Below are positions 13,583 through 24,297 of a stretch of DNA of 64,000 nucleotides, one piece after another. Position 1 is the stretch's first letter. Every line of letters starts with the position of its first letter. The notes under the pieces were generated by a model, which worked only from the letters and a program-made list of their open reading frames with translations, had not been told where the DNA came from and searched no databases. This DNA is from Rhodobacterales bacterium HKCCSP123 (GTDB lineage: Bacteria; Pseudomonadota; Alphaproteobacteria; Rhodobacterales; Rhodobacteraceae). A program made the position numbers and the translations under genes. The stretch lies in assembly GCA_015689745.1 (NCBI GenBank), contig WVSO01000003.1, forward strand, positions 49,960 to 113,959. The letters are read 5' to 3'.

Positions 13583-13604
13583 CCCTCCCTCGGCAAAGGG
13601 AGGG
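13583..13604 (+). promoter_or_regulatory. Hairpin covering the maeB ribosome-binding site
   Basis: CCCTCCCT (13583-13590) pairs perfectly with AGGGAGGG (13597-13604) across a 6-nt loop. The right arm is the purine-rich Shine-Dalgarno of maeB, 8 bp before its ATG, so in the mRNA the ribosome site would be paired. Structure seen in sequence; regulatory role inferred. Confidence 0.5.
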
Positions 13605-13612
13605 CGCCGCGC

Positions 13613-15877
13613 ATGGCCGACAAGACCAAGATCACCCGGGACGAGGCGCTGGCCTATCACCTGGACCCCTATCCGGGAAAGATCGACATCTCGGCCTCGG
13701 TGCCGATGGCGACGCAGCGCGACCTGAGCCTTGCCTATTCGCCCGGCGTCGCGGTGCCCTGCGAGGTGATCGCGGAACGGCCCGAGACGGCCTATGACTA
13801 CACGACCAAGGGCAACCTCGTCGCCGTCATCTCGAACGGGACCGCGGTTCTGGGCCTTGGAAATCTCGGCGCCCTGGCCTCGAAGCCCGTGATGGAGGGC
13901 AAGGCGGTGCTCTTCAAGCGGTTCGCCGACGTGAACTCCATCGACATCGAGCTCGATACCGAGGACCCGGATGAATTCTGCCGCGCCGTCAGGCTGATGA
14001 GCCCGACCTTCGGCGGCATCAACCTCGAGGACATCAAGGCGCCCGAGTGTTTCATCATCGAGCAGCGCCTGAAGGAAGAATGCGACATCCCCGTCTTCCA
14101 CGACGACCAGCACGGCACGGCCGTGATCTGCGCCGCCGGGCTGATCAACGCGCTGCAGATCTCGGGCAAGAAGATCGAGGACTGCAGGATCGTCCTCAAT
14201 GGTGCGGGCGCGGCCGGGATTGCCTGTATCGAGCTTCTGAAGGCGATGGGGGCGCGGCACGAGAACTGCATCGTCTGCGACACCAAGGGTGTGCTCTGGC
14301 AGGGCCGCACCGAGGGCATGAACCAGTGGAAATCGGCCCATGCGATCAAGACCGAGCTGCGCACGCTGGAAGAGGCGATGGTGGGCGCGGACGTGTTCCT
14401 TGGCGTGTCGGTCAAGGGCGCGGTGACGCCCGAGATGGTGAAGTCGATGGCCGACAATCCCGTGATCTTCGCCATGGCCAACCCCGACCCCGAGATCACG
14501 CCGGAAGAGGCGCACGAGGTCCGCGTCGATGCCATCGTGGCGACGGGGCGGTCGGATTATCCCAACCAGGTCAATAACGTCTTGGGATTCCCGTATCTTT
14601 TCCGCGGCGCGCTGGATATCCACGCCCGCGCGATCAATGACGAGATGAAGATCGCCTGCGCGCATGCGCTGGCCGAGCTGGCGCGCGAGGATGTGCCGGA
14701 CGAGGTCGCGATGGCCTATGGCCGCAAGCTTGCCTTCGGGCGCGACTACATCATCCCCACACCCTTCGACCCGCGGCTGATCTACACGATCCCGCCCGCC
14801 GTGGCGCGGGCCGGGATGGACACGGGCGTGGCGCGGCGGCCGATCGTCGATCTCGAGCGCTACGCCGAGGGACTGCGGGCGCGGATGGATCCGACGAGTT
14901 CCATCCTCCAGGGGATCTACGCGCGGGCGAAATCGGCGCAGGCGCGGATGATCTTCGCCGAGGGCGACGATGTGCGCGTTTTGCGCGCGGCGGTCGCCTA
15001 TCAGCGGCAGGGGCTGGGCAAGGCGCTGGTCGTGGGGCGCGAAGCGGATGTGAAGGAAAAGCTGACGGCGGCGGGGCTTGCCGACGCGGTGCGCGAGCTC
15101 GAGGTGGTGAACGCCGCCAACACCAAGCATCTCGAGAGCTACAAGTCGTTCCTGTACCAGCGGCTGCAGCGCAAGGGGCATGACCGGGCCGATATTCACC
15201 GGCTTGCGGCGCGGGACCGGCATGTGTTCTCGGCCTTGATGCTGGCGCATGGGCATGGCGATGCGCTGGTCACGGGGGCGACGCGGAAGTCGGCGCATGT
15301 GATTGATCTGATTGGAAAAGTCTTCGACGCGCGGGCGCAGGACGGGGCGGTCGGCGTGACCGCGCTTCTCCACAAGGGGCGCATCGTGCTGATCGGGGAT
15401 ACCCTGGTGCATGAATGGCCCGAGAAAGAGGACCTGGCCCTGATCGCCGAGCGCGGCGCGCAGGTCGCCCGTGACCTGGGGCTGGAGCCGCGGGTGGCCT
15501 TCGTCAGCTTCTCGACCTTTGGCTATCCGGTCAGCGAACGGTCCGAGAAAATGCACCGTGCGCCGCAGGTGCTGGACGAAAAAGGCGTTGATTTCGAGTA
15601 CGATGGCGAGATGGCTGTCGATGTGGCCCTAAACCCCGAGGTGATGGCGCAATACCCGTTCACCCGGCTCTCGGGGCCGGCCAACGTGCTGGTCGTGCCG
15701 GCGCGGCATTCGGCGTCGATCAGCGTGAAGCTGATGCAGGAAATGGCGGGCGCCACCGTGATCGGGCCGATCCTGACCGGGCTGAAAAGCCCGATCCAGA
15801 TCTGTTCGACGGTGTCGACGGCGAATGACATCCTGAACATGGCGGTGATGGCGGCCTGCGAGATCGGGCGGCGCTGA
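13613..15877 (+). CDS. maeB: NADP-dependent malic enzyme, MaeB type
   Basis: Converts malate to pyruvate and CO2 with NADP. Start set at the ATG at 13613 with AGGGAGGG upstream, giving 754 residues. The N-terminal half is the malic domain (SPGVAVPCEVIA, HDDQHGTAVICAAGL, NAD-binding GAGAAGIACIELL); from about residue 430 it is a phosphotransacetylase-like domain (QARMIFAEGDDVRVLRA onward), typical of MaeB, where this part is regulatory rather than catalytic. Stands alone between mutS and ccdAB. Confidence 0.95.
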   Translation: MADKTKITRDEALAYHLDPYPGKIDISASVPMATQRDLSLAYSPGVAVPCEVIAERPETAYDYTTKGNLVAVISNGTAVLGLGNLGALASKPVMEGKAVLFKRFADVNSIDIELDTEDPDEFCRAVRLMSPTFGGINLEDIKAPECFIIEQRLKEECDIPVFHDDQHGTAVICAAGLINALQISGKKIEDCRIVLNGAGAAGIACIELLKAMGARHENCIVCDTKGVLWQGRTEGMNQWKSAHAIKTELRTLEEAMVGADVFLGVSVKGAVTPEMVKSMADNPVIFAMANPDPEITPEEAHEVRVDAIVATGRSDYPNQVNNVLGFPYLFRGALDIHARAINDEMKIACAHALAELAREDVPDEVAMAYGRKLAFGRDYIIPTPFDPRLIYTIPPAVARAGMDTGVARRPIVDLERYAEGLRARMDPTSSILQGIYARAKSAQARMIFAEGDDVRVLRAAVAYQRQGLGKALVVGREADVKEKLTAAGLADAVRELEVVNAANTKHLESYKSFLYQRLQRKGHDRADIHRLAARDRHVFSALMLAHGHGDALVTGATRKSAHVIDLIGKVFDARAQDGAVGVTALLHKGRIVLIGDTLVHEWPEKEDLALIAERGAQVARDLGLEPRVAFVSFSTFGYPVSERSEKMHRAPQVLDEKGVDFEYDGEMAVDVALNPEVMAQYPFTRLSGPANVLVVPARHSASISVKLMQEMAGATVIGPILTGLKSPIQICSTVSTANDILNMAVMAACEIGRR

Positions 15878-15891
15878 ACGGGGTCACAGCG

Positions 15892-15972
15892 CGTACACAC
15901 CCCGTACACACCGCATGCATACGGCACGCGGGCTTGGGATGTGCGCCAATCGTGTGTATATTCGCTACACAC
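15892..15972. promoter_or_regulatory. Repeat cluster upstream of ccdAB (candidate operator)
   Basis: CGTACACAC occurs twice at 15892-15900 and 15903-15911 (11-bp step, one helical turn), and GTGTGTA (15952-15958) is inverted against TACACAC (15966-15972) just before the antitoxin gene. Repeated half-sites are what a ribbon-helix-helix antitoxin such as CcdA binds for autorepression. Sites seen; binding inferred. Confidence 0.55.
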
Positions 15973-15984
15973 GGAGGGCGCATC

Positions 15985-16203
15985 ATGGGCAAGCAACGGA
16001 CGAACGTCAGCATCGACGCCAAGGTTCTGGCCGGTGCGCGCGCGCGGGGGATGAACGTCTCGGCCATCGCCGAGGAGGCCCTGCGCAAGGCGCAACAAGA
16101 GGCGTGGCAGGAAGAAAACGCGGAGGCGCTGCAGCGCCTTAATGATTGGGTCGACAAGAACGGGTTGCCCTTGGCAGATTACCAAGTGCTGAAGGTCGAT
16201 TGA
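15985..16203 (+). CDS. ccdA: Antitoxin, CcdA family
   Basis: 72-residue antitoxin; start ATG at 15985 with GGAGGG upstream. The N-terminal part (TNVSIDAKVLAGARARGMNVS) fits the ribbon-helix-helix DNA-binding fold; the C-terminal part (WQEENAEALQRLNDWVDKNG then LPLADY) matches the toxin-wrapping tail of CcdA. The stop TGA overlaps the ATG of the toxin gene, which ensures coupled synthesis. Confidence 0.9.
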   Translation: MGKQRTNVSIDAKVLAGARARGMNVSAIAEEALRKAQQEAWQEENAEALQRLNDWVDKNGLPLADYQVLKVD

Positions 16204-16496
16204 TGGCGCAATACCGGGTTTACCGATTGCCTCGGGGCGAGTTGGTCGTCGATCTGCAAACCGATCACATCCGGACGACCACCCGAATCGTCGCGCGCCT
16301 TGTGCCCGAAGCAGAGACCGGGCCACTTCTCGGGGATGCGACGCCGGTCTTCGTGATCGATGGGATGCGCATGAGCCTTTTGACGACCCACATGGGTGCT
16401 GTCCCGTCACAGGCTCTGCAGGAGGAGATCGCCGATCTCAGCGCGGAGGACTATGTCATCCTCCGCGCCATCGACATGGTCTTTACCGGCGTCTGA
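16203..16496 (+). CDS. ccdB: Toxin, CcdB family
   Basis: 97-residue toxin homologous to the F-plasmid gyrase poison (101 residues). Recognisable are the N-terminal QYRVYRLPRGELVVDLQTD, VFVIDGMRMSLLTTHMGAVP and EEIADLSAEDYVILRAIDM. The C-terminus reads MVFTGV where F-plasmid CcdB has MFWGI, so the tryptophan known to contact GyrA is a threonine here. Start ATG 16203 overlaps the ccdA stop. The pair lies between core genes and ends 3 bp from the convergent dnaJ stop. Confidence 0.88.
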   Translation: MAQYRVYRLPRGELVVDLQTDHIRTTTRIVARLVPEAETGPLLGDATPVFVIDGMRMSLLTTHMGAVPSQALQEEIADLSAEDYVILRAIDMVFTGV

Positions 16497-16499
16497 GCC

Positions 16500-17657
16500 T
16501 CAGCCCGTCATCCCGTCCCAGAAATCCTTGACCTTGTCGAAGAAGCCCTTGGCGTTGGGGTTGTTCGACGTGCCGCCGATCTCTTCGAACTTCTTCAGCA
16601 GCTCTTTCTGCTCCGAGGTCAGCTTGACCGGCGTTTCGACGGCCAGCTCGATATACATGTCGCCGACACCCGGGCCGCGGAGCTGGGGCATGCCCTTGCC
16701 GCGAAGGCGCATCTGGCGGCCCGATTGCGAGCCTTCGGGCACCTTCACGCGGGAGCGGCCGCCGTCGATCGTGGGTACCTCGACCTCGCCGCCGAGGGCG
16801 GCCCGGGTCATGGACACGGGCACACGGCAGAACAGGTCGATGCCGTCACGCTGGAAGAGCGCGTGGTCGGCCACTTCGATGAAGATGTAGAGATCGCCCG
16901 CAGGGCCGCCGCGCAGGCCGGCCTCGCCCTCGCCGGACAGGCGGATGCGCGTGCCCGTCTCGACACCGGCGGGAATGTTCACGGACAGCGCGCGGTCCTT
17001 CTGCTGGCGACCGGCGCCGCCGCAGGTGCGGCAGGGGTTCTTGACGATCTGGCCGACGCCGGAACAGGTCGGGCAGGTGCGTTCGACGGTGAAGAAGCCC
17101 TGTTGCGCGCGCACCTTGCCCATGCCGGAGCAGGTGGGGCAGGAGGTGGGTTCCGCGCCGCCTTCCGAGCCCGAACCATTGCAGGAGCCGCAGGCGACCG
17201 ATGTCGGCACGGTGATCTGCTTGGACAGACCCGAATAGGCCTCTTCGAGACTGATTTTCAGGTTGTAGCGCAGGTCCGAGCCACGGCTGGCCCGGCTGCG
17301 GCCGCCGCCGCGCTGGCCGCCCATGAAATCGCCGAACAGATCCTCGAACACGTCCGAAAAGGCGCTTGCGAAATCGCCCTGTCCGGGGCGCCCGCCAAAA
17401 CCGCCGGCACGCGCGCCGCCTGCCATCCCGCCATCGAAGGCGGCATGGCCGAAGCGGTCATAGGCGGCCTTCTTGTCGGCATCCTTCAGGACGTCATAGG
17501 CCTCGTTCACTTCCTTGAACTGGGCCTCGGCATCGGGGTTGTCGGCGTTGCGGTCGGGGTGAAGCTCTTTCGCCTTGGTGCGATAGCCCTTCTTGATCTC
17601 GTCGGCAGACGCGCCTTTCGAAACCCCGAGCACCTCGTAGTAATCGCGCTTTGCCAT
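16500..17657 (-). CDS. dnaJ: Chaperone protein DnaJ
   Basis: Hsp40 co-chaperone that stimulates DnaK ATPase. The 385-residue protein has the J domain with HPD at about 33-35, a Gly/Phe-rich region, four zinc CxxCxGxG repeats ([32 protein letters not shown]) and the C-terminal substrate-binding domain. Full-length and intact. Lies 73 bp downstream of dnaK on the same strand. Confidence 0.97.
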   Translation of the reverse strand: MAKRDYYEVLGVSKGASADEIKKGYRTKAKELHPDRNADNPDAEAQFKEVNEAYDVLKDADKKAAYDRFGHAAFDGGMAGGARAGGFGGRPGQGDFASAFSDVFEDLFGDFMGGQRGGGRSRASRGSDLRYNLKISLEEAYSGLSKQITVPTSVACGSCNGSGSEGGAEPTSCPTCSGMGKVRAQQGFFTVERTCPTCSGVGQIVKNPCRTCGGAGRQQKDRALSVNIPAGVETGTRIRLSGEGEAGLRGGPAGDLYIFIEVADHALFQRDGIDLFCRVPVSMTRAALGGEVEVPTIDGGRSRVKVPEGSQSGRQMRLRGKGMPQLRGPGVGDMYIELAVETPVKLTSEQKELLKKFEEIGGTSNNPNAKGFFDKVKDFWDGMTG

Positions 17658-17680
17658 GTCGTTCCTTCCTTGAACGCACG

Positions 17681-17708
17681 GACCGGCCAGGATCTCGCCC
17701 GGCCGGTC
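17681..17708 (-). terminator. dnaK-dnaJ intergenic hairpin
   Basis: GACCGGCC (17681-17688) pairs with GGCCGGTC (17701-17708) around a 12-nt loop, in the short gap between dnaK and dnaJ. There is no U-tract, so it is more likely an mRNA processing or stability element that sets the DnaK:DnaJ ratio than a full terminator. Confidence 0.4.
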
Positions 17709-17730
17709 TCATGGGGGTCACGTCACGCGA

Positions 17731-19641
<1,911 letters not shown>

Positions 19642-19759
19642 GTCGGTCTGGTCCCTTCTTTAAAGCGAACGGGCGGTGTCGGGTCCGCTTCGGCCCCCAA
19701 TGCCGCCTTCGTGATCCTGTTTGATTTGGCCGGGATGCACGCCCGACCGGTTCGCAGGG

Positions 19760-19789
19760 TATATAGGAGGGGGGTCAGGGGCCTGCAAG
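19760..19789 (-). promoter_or_regulatory. Heat-shock (RpoH-type) promoter of dnaK
   Basis: On the minus strand CTTGCA (19789-19784) and CTATATA-like TATATA (19765-19760) are separated by 18 bp, matching the CTTG...CTATAT pattern of alphaproteobacterial sigma-32 promoters. It lies about 120 bp before the dnaK ATG. Match seen by eye; sigma factor assignment inferred. Confidence 0.6.
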
Positions 19790-19808
19790 CGGGGCGGATG
19801 GCGGGAAA

Positions 19809-20429
19809 ATGGTGGAAAATCGCGTGGGACAGGCGGTGGATGTCGGCGGCGTGACGGTCTGGCCCGGGTGGCTGGACGCGGGCGCGCAGGCGGCGATGGT
19901 CGAGGACATCCGCGCCGTGGCGGCGGCGGCGCCCTTCTTCACGCCGGAAACGCCGCGGGGGCGGAAGATGTCGGTCAGGATGACGGCGGCGGGGCTCTAT
20001 GGCTGGGTCAGCGACCGCAAGGGGTATCGCTACGAGCCGCGCCACCCCTCGGGCGTGGAGTGGCCGCCGATCCCGGCCTCGGTTCTGGCGGTGTGGCGCG
20101 CCGTGTCGGGCGTGGACCGCGAGCCCCAGTGCTGCCTCGTGAACTGGTACGGCGAGGGGGCGAAGATGGGCCTTCACCAGGATCGGGACGAGGCGGATTT
20201 CGACATGCCGGTGGTGTCGATCTCGCTCGGGGACGACGCGCTGTTTCGCGTGGGCGGGGTCGAGCGCAGGGGGCCGACCCGATCCATCTGGCTGCGCTCG
20301 GGCGACGTGGCGGTGCTGGGCGGCGCCGCGCGCCTGGCCCATCACGGGATCGACCGGGTGCGCCCTGGCAGTTCGACCCTGCTGCCGCGGGGCGGGCGCA
20401 TCAACCTCACGCTGCGCGTTGTCGATTAG
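19809..20429 (+). CDS. alkB: Alkylated DNA repair dioxygenase AlkB
   Basis: Fe(II)/2-oxoglutarate dioxygenase that removes methyl groups from 1-methyladenine and 3-methylcytosine. The 206-residue protein has HxD in GLHQDRD near residue 121, the distal His in ARLAHHGIDR near 178 and the Arg-rich 2-oxoglutarate site RINLTLR at the C-terminus, in the usual order. It is divergent from dnaK, and the dnaK promoter lies within 50 bp of its start. Confidence 0.92.
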   Translation: MVENRVGQAVDVGGVTVWPGWLDAGAQAAMVEDIRAVAAAAPFFTPETPRGRKMSVRMTAAGLYGWVSDRKGYRYEPRHPSGVEWPPIPASVLAVWRAVSGVDREPQCCLVNWYGEGAKMGLHQDRDEADFDMPVVSISLGDDALFRVGGVERRGPTRSIWLRSGDVAVLGGAARLAHHGIDRVRPGSSTLLPRGGRINLTLRVVD

Positions 20430-21247
20430 CGCCCGGCGGCCCAGCTTTCGGATGCGTGCTTGCGGGTATAGGCCTCGCCCATGAAGCCGATCACCAGAAC
20501 CACGAGGGTGAAATACAGCGGGTACTGCCAGTTGGTGTAGTGCAGGAAGTAGTTTACGAAGACGAAGCCGCGCCCCTGGTCGATGATGTGGAACAGCGGA
20601 TTCCAGTCGAAGAAGCCGATGATCGAGGTCGGCAGCATGTTGGCAACGAACATCTTGCCCGACGCAATCATGTTGGCGCGGACGTAGACCAGCTGGATGA
20701 TGGAGACGACATCGGGGAGCCATGGCTTCGCCGCCATGAGGACGAGGCCGATCGCGCAGCCCGAGCCCCAGGCCAAGAGGAACATCAGGAAGGCGCTGGA
20801 CCAGTCGTGGATCACGATGGGATTGAACATCGTGTGCAGCACGAGAAGCAGCACCAGGAGGCTCATCGTCTGGGTGTAGAGCGAGCTGAGCGCGGCCGAC
20901 AGGATCGCGACCAGCGTGTTCATGGGCGCATGCTGCATCATCGAGGACGTCGGCCCCTCGGCCCCCATGACCTTCTGAAGCGCCTGGATGTGGGTCAGGT
21001 AGGCGAAGATGCCGGTCAGCAGGTACAGCATGAAGTCGCCCCGCACCGAGACCGAGCGTTGCCCCATGACGGTGAACATCACGTAGAAGGCGGCGATGAA
21101 CAGGAGCGACTGGACGACCTTCAGGAGAATGGCCCAGAGCGCGTTGCTATGGCCCTGGCGCACCTGTCGCGCGGCGGCGATGAAGGTCAACTCGAGCATG
21201 TTCAGCGCAAGGCTGAAGGTCGATCGTCTGCGTCTGGCTTCGAACAT
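20426..21247 (-). CDS. ABC-2 type polysaccharide export permease (KpsM-like)
   Basis: 273-residue inner-membrane protein with about six hydrophobic segments, for example ILLKVVQSLLFIAAFYVMF, LLVLLLVLHTMF and LYFTLVVLVIGFMG. The KpsM/Wzm-type permease of capsule or O-antigen exporters is the best match by organisation (charged N-terminus, SVSVRGDFMLYLLTGIF). No ATPase partner (KpsT) is adjacent. Its stop overlaps the convergent alkB stop. The neighbouring kdsB and glycosyltransferase genes support a role in surface polysaccharide export. Confidence 0.75.
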   Translation of the reverse strand: MFEARRRRSTFSLALNMLELTFIAAARQVRQGHSNALWAILLKVVQSLLFIAAFYVMFTVMGQRSVSVRGDFMLYLLTGIFAYLTHIQALQKVMGAEGPTSSMMQHAPMNTLVAILSAALSSLYTQTMSLLVLLLVLHTMFNPIVIHDWSSAFLMFLLAWGSGCAIGLVLMAAKPWLPDVVSIIQLVYVRANMIASGKMFVANMLPTSIIGFFDWNPLFHIIDQGRGFVFVNYFLHYTNWQYPLYFTLVVLVIGFMGEAYTRKHASESWAAGR

Positions 21248-21370
21248 CTACCCGTCGACTCGTCACTGGACCCGCCATCGTGCCCGACCCGCCCCGTCGC
21301 GGGTCCGCCCTTGCTCCGGTAGGCGCAGGCGACGATAACGCTGAAAGCCATAGCAATCAATCAAGGCCAA

Positions 21371-22180
21371 ATGGAGGCACCATTGGATTACGCGGAAATG
21401 ATGCGGGTCTTTCGCAAGGCCGCCATCGAGGCGGGTGACCGCATCATGGAGATCTACGACTCCGATGATTTCGAGGTGAGGGCCAAGTCCGACGACAGCC
21501 CGGTGACCGAGGCCGACGAGGCCGCGGATGCCCTGATCTCTGCCGCCTTGCGCGCGGGGTTTCCCGATCTTCCGCTGGTGACCGAGGAACAGTCGGGCAG
21601 CCATGACCAGGAGGTCGCGAGTTTCCTCATCGTCGATCCGCTGGATGGCACCAAGGAGTTCGTGCAGCGCCGGGGCGATTTCACCGTCAACATCGCCTGG
21701 GTCGAGAATGGTGTGCCGCTGCGCGGCGTGGTCTATGCGCCCGCCAAGGGGCGGCTGTTCTACACCGATGCCGAGGGGAGAAGCGTCGAGGAAACGGGGC
21801 CCTTCGACCCCGAGGAAACAGGCCCTGTCACGCCCATCCGGGTCGGAACGCCGGACAACGGCGCGCTGTTCGTGGTGGCCTCGAAATCGCACCGCGACGC
21901 GGCGACGGATGCCTATATCGGGAAGTACGCCGTCGCCGACATGAAGAGCGCGGGATCGTCGCTGAAATTCTGCCTCGTGGCGACGGGCGAGGCCGATCTC
22001 TACCCAAGGCTCGGCCGCACGATGGAGTGGGACACGGCCGCGGGCGACGCGGTGCTGCGCGGCGCGGGGGGCCATGTGATCCGGTTCGAGGATCATGCAC
22101 CCTTTGCCTATGGCAAGCCGGGCTTCGCCAACGGCTTTTTCATCGCCCATGCGCCGGGCGTGGAGCTGAAACCGGCATGA
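21371..22180 (+). CDS. cysQ: 3'(2'),5'-bisphosphate nucleotidase CysQ
   Basis: Inositol-monophosphatase-fold enzyme that hydrolyses PAP, the by-product of PAPS-dependent sulfation. 269 residues, with the metal-binding VTEEQ, DPLDGTKEF and WDTAAGDAVLRGAGG motifs. Start uncertain by four codons: ATG 21371, or a TTG at 21383 that sits 5 bp after GGAGG. Overlaps kdsB by ATGA. A sulfotransferase gene downstream (29174-30610) would produce PAP, which explains its place in this block. Confidence 0.9.
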   Translation: MEAPLDYAEMMRVFRKAAIEAGDRIMEIYDSDDFEVRAKSDDSPVTEADEAADALISAALRAGFPDLPLVTEEQSGSHDQEVASFLIVDPLDGTKEFVQRRGDFTVNIAWVENGVPLRGVVYAPAKGRLFYTDAEGRSVEETGPFDPEETGPVTPIRVGTPDNGALFVVASKSHRDAATDAYIGKYAVADMKSAGSSLKFCLVATGEADLYPRLGRTMEWDTAAGDAVLRGAGGHVIRFEDHAPFAYGKPGFANGFFIAHAPGVELKPA

Positions 22181-22977
22181 GCGTCCATTGTGTCATCCCC
22201 GCCCGATACGCCTCGACCCGATATCCGGGCAAACCGCTGGCCATGCTGCGCGGTGCGACGGGGCAGGCGCAGAGCCTGATCGAACGCAGCTGGCGCGCGG
22301 CCTGCGCGGTTCCGGCCTTCGACGCGATCCACGTCGCCACCGATGACGACCGCATCGCCGAGGCCGCCCGCGGCTTCGGGGCCCAGGTTCTGATGACCTC
22401 GTCCGAGGCGCGGAACGGCACCGAACGCTGCGCCGAGGCGCTGGCGCAGCTGGGCGAGGGCGTCGAGATGGTGGTGAACCTGCAGGGCGACGCGCCGCTG
22501 ACGCCGCCCTGGTTCCTCGAGGCGCTGATCGACGGGCTGCGCGCCGACACGCAGGCCGCTGTGGCCACGCCGATCCTGCGCTGCGATGGCGAGACGCTCG
22601 CCGCGCTCAAGGCCGACCGGGCTGCCGGGCGCGTGGGCGGGACAACGGCGGTCGTCGACAGCGCGATGCGCGGGCTCTATTTCTCGAAGGAAGTGATCCC
22701 CTACACCGCCCAGGCCTATCGGCCCGAGGCGCCTACGCCGGTGTTTCATCACGTCGGCGTCTATGCCTACCGGCCCTGGGCGCTGCACGCCTATCCCGAC
22801 TGGACGGTCGGGCCGCTGGAAACGCTGGAGGGGCTGGAACAGCTGCGCTTCCTCGAGGCCGGGCATTCGGTGCGCTGCGTCGAGGTCGAGGCGCGGGGGC
22901 GCAAGTTCTGGGAGCTGAATAACCCCGAGGACATCCCGCGGATCGAGGCGATGCTGGCCGAGATGGGCCTGCCCTGA
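22177..22977 (+). CDS. kdsB: 3-deoxy-manno-octulosonate cytidylyltransferase (CMP-KDO synthetase)
   Basis: Activates KDO with CTP for lipopolysaccharide or KDO-containing capsule. Start at the ATG at 22177, overlapping the cysQ stop, gives 266 residues. Motifs VIPARYASTRYPGKPLA, ATDDDRIAEA, NGTERCAEA and VNLQGDAPL are visible. The capsule-type context suggests a capsule copy, though it could be the only kdsB. Confidence 0.92.
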   Translation: MSVHCVIPARYASTRYPGKPLAMLRGATGQAQSLIERSWRAACAVPAFDAIHVATDDDRIAEAARGFGAQVLMTSSEARNGTERCAEALAQLGEGVEMVVNLQGDAPLTPPWFLEALIDGLRADTQAAVATPILRCDGETLAALKADRAAGRVGGTTAVVDSAMRGLYFSKEVIPYTAQAYRPEAPTPVFHHVGVYAYRPWALHAYPDWTVGPLETLEGLEQLRFLEAGHSVRCVEVEARGRKFWELNNPEDIPRIEAMLAEMGLP

Positions 22978-24185
22978 TGAGCGCCCCGCGCCTCAGCGTG
23001 GTGGTGGTCAGCTGGGGCCGCCCGCGGGCGCTGGCGCGCTGCCTGACGGCGCTGGGCCAGATGCGATCGACCCGCTTCGAGGTGATCGTGGTCGCCGATG
23101 CAGACGGCCTGGTGGTGGCGCGCGGGGTGCCCATGGCCGAGCGCCTCGTCCTGCTGCCGCAGGATGCGGCGAACATCTCGGCCGCGCGGAACGCGGGGAT
23201 CGCCGCGGCGGCGGGCGAGGTGGTGGGGTTCATCGACGATGACGCGGTGCCGGAACCGGGCTGGGCCGAGGCCCTTCTGGCGTCCTTCGAGACATCGGAC
23301 ACCGCCGCCGCGACCGGGCCGGTGATTGGGCGCAACGGGTTCTCCCTGCAATGGGGGCGCATGGCGGTCGATCTACAGGGCCGCGACCGATGGCTGGCCG
23401 GGGACGAGGGGCCGGGACCGGGCGAGGCGCTGAAGCTGCATGGCACGAACATGGCGATCCGGCGCGAGGTTCTGACCCGAACCGGCGGGTTCGACACCGG
23501 TTTCGCCTTCTATCTCGACGAGACGGATCTTGCCTTGCGACTGGCCGCGGCGGGTCTTGGCCTGCGGTATATGCCCGACGCGGTCGTGCATCACGGCTTT
23601 GCCGCCAGCGCGCGGCGGCGCGAGGATCGTGTGCCCCTGGACCTGTTCGATATCGGCGCCTCTTCGGCGCTGTTCCTGCGCAAGCATGCGCCGGAGGGCA
23701 TGGAGGCGGCGCTGGCCGAGCTGGAGGCGGCGCAGCGTGCGCGCCTTCTGCGACTGGCGCGGAAGCGCAAGCTCGGGCCGGAGGAGATGCGGCGGCTGAT
23801 GGAGAGCCTTTCCGATGGCGTGGCGGAGGGGCGGACGCAGCGCTCGGACGTGCCGGATGTTCCGGCCCCCGGACGGAGTTTCCTGCCGATGCGGACCGCG
23901 CCGCCGCCGCCGATGCGGCGCCTGGACGGCTGGCTGCACCGCGCCGGAGCGGCAAGAGCCGAGGCTGCGGCGCAGGTGGCGACGGGCGTGCCCGCCGCGG
24001 TCCTTTTGCTGGAGCCGTCGCCGCGCAAGCACCGGCTCGGCTTCACCGAAGGCGGGTGGTGGGAACAGCGCGGCGGCCTTTTCGGGCCTGCCGACCGCAG
24101 CGAGCCACGGCTGCGGCTGTGCTATCCTTTCGAGCGCAGACGGCGCGAATGGGAGGGGCTCCTTCGCCTTTTCGACCGAAAATAG
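22977..24185 (+). CDS. Family 2 glycosyltransferase
   Basis: 402 residues. The N-terminal 230 are a GT-A fold (LSVVVVSWGRPRALARCL, the acidic metal-binding stretch GFIDDDAVPEPGW near 85, LHGTNMAIRREVL and the acceptor-side FYLDETDLALRL). The C-terminal 150 residues are Arg/Pro-rich and not assignable; they may bind partners. Start ATG overlaps the kdsB stop (TGATG). Sugar donor and acceptor cannot be read from the sequence. Confidence 0.85.
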   Translation: MSAPRLSVVVVSWGRPRALARCLTALGQMRSTRFEVIVVADADGLVVARGVPMAERLVLLPQDAANISAARNAGIAAAAGEVVGFIDDDAVPEPGWAEALLASFETSDTAAATGPVIGRNGFSLQWGRMAVDLQGRDRWLAGDEGPGPGEALKLHGTNMAIRREVLTRTGGFDTGFAFYLDETDLALRLAAAGLGLRYMPDAVVHHGFAASARRREDRVPLDLFDIGASSALFLRKHAPEGMEAALAELEAAQRARLLRLARKRKLGPEEMRRLMESLSDGVAEGRTQRSDVPDVPAPGRSFLPMRTAPPPPMRRLDGWLHRAGAARAEAAAQVATGVPAAVLLLEPSPRKHRLGFTEGGWWEQRGGLFGPADRSEPRLRLCYPFERRRREWEGLLRLFDRK

Positions 24186-24297
24186 CCTGAATTTTCGTTT
24201 ATTCGGACGCCGCGAAGGGATATCACCATAACTCAGCGATAACGTGTGTCAGAACGGCACGGCGGCAGGTATCGTCGCGGTGAATGGAGCGGCAGTG

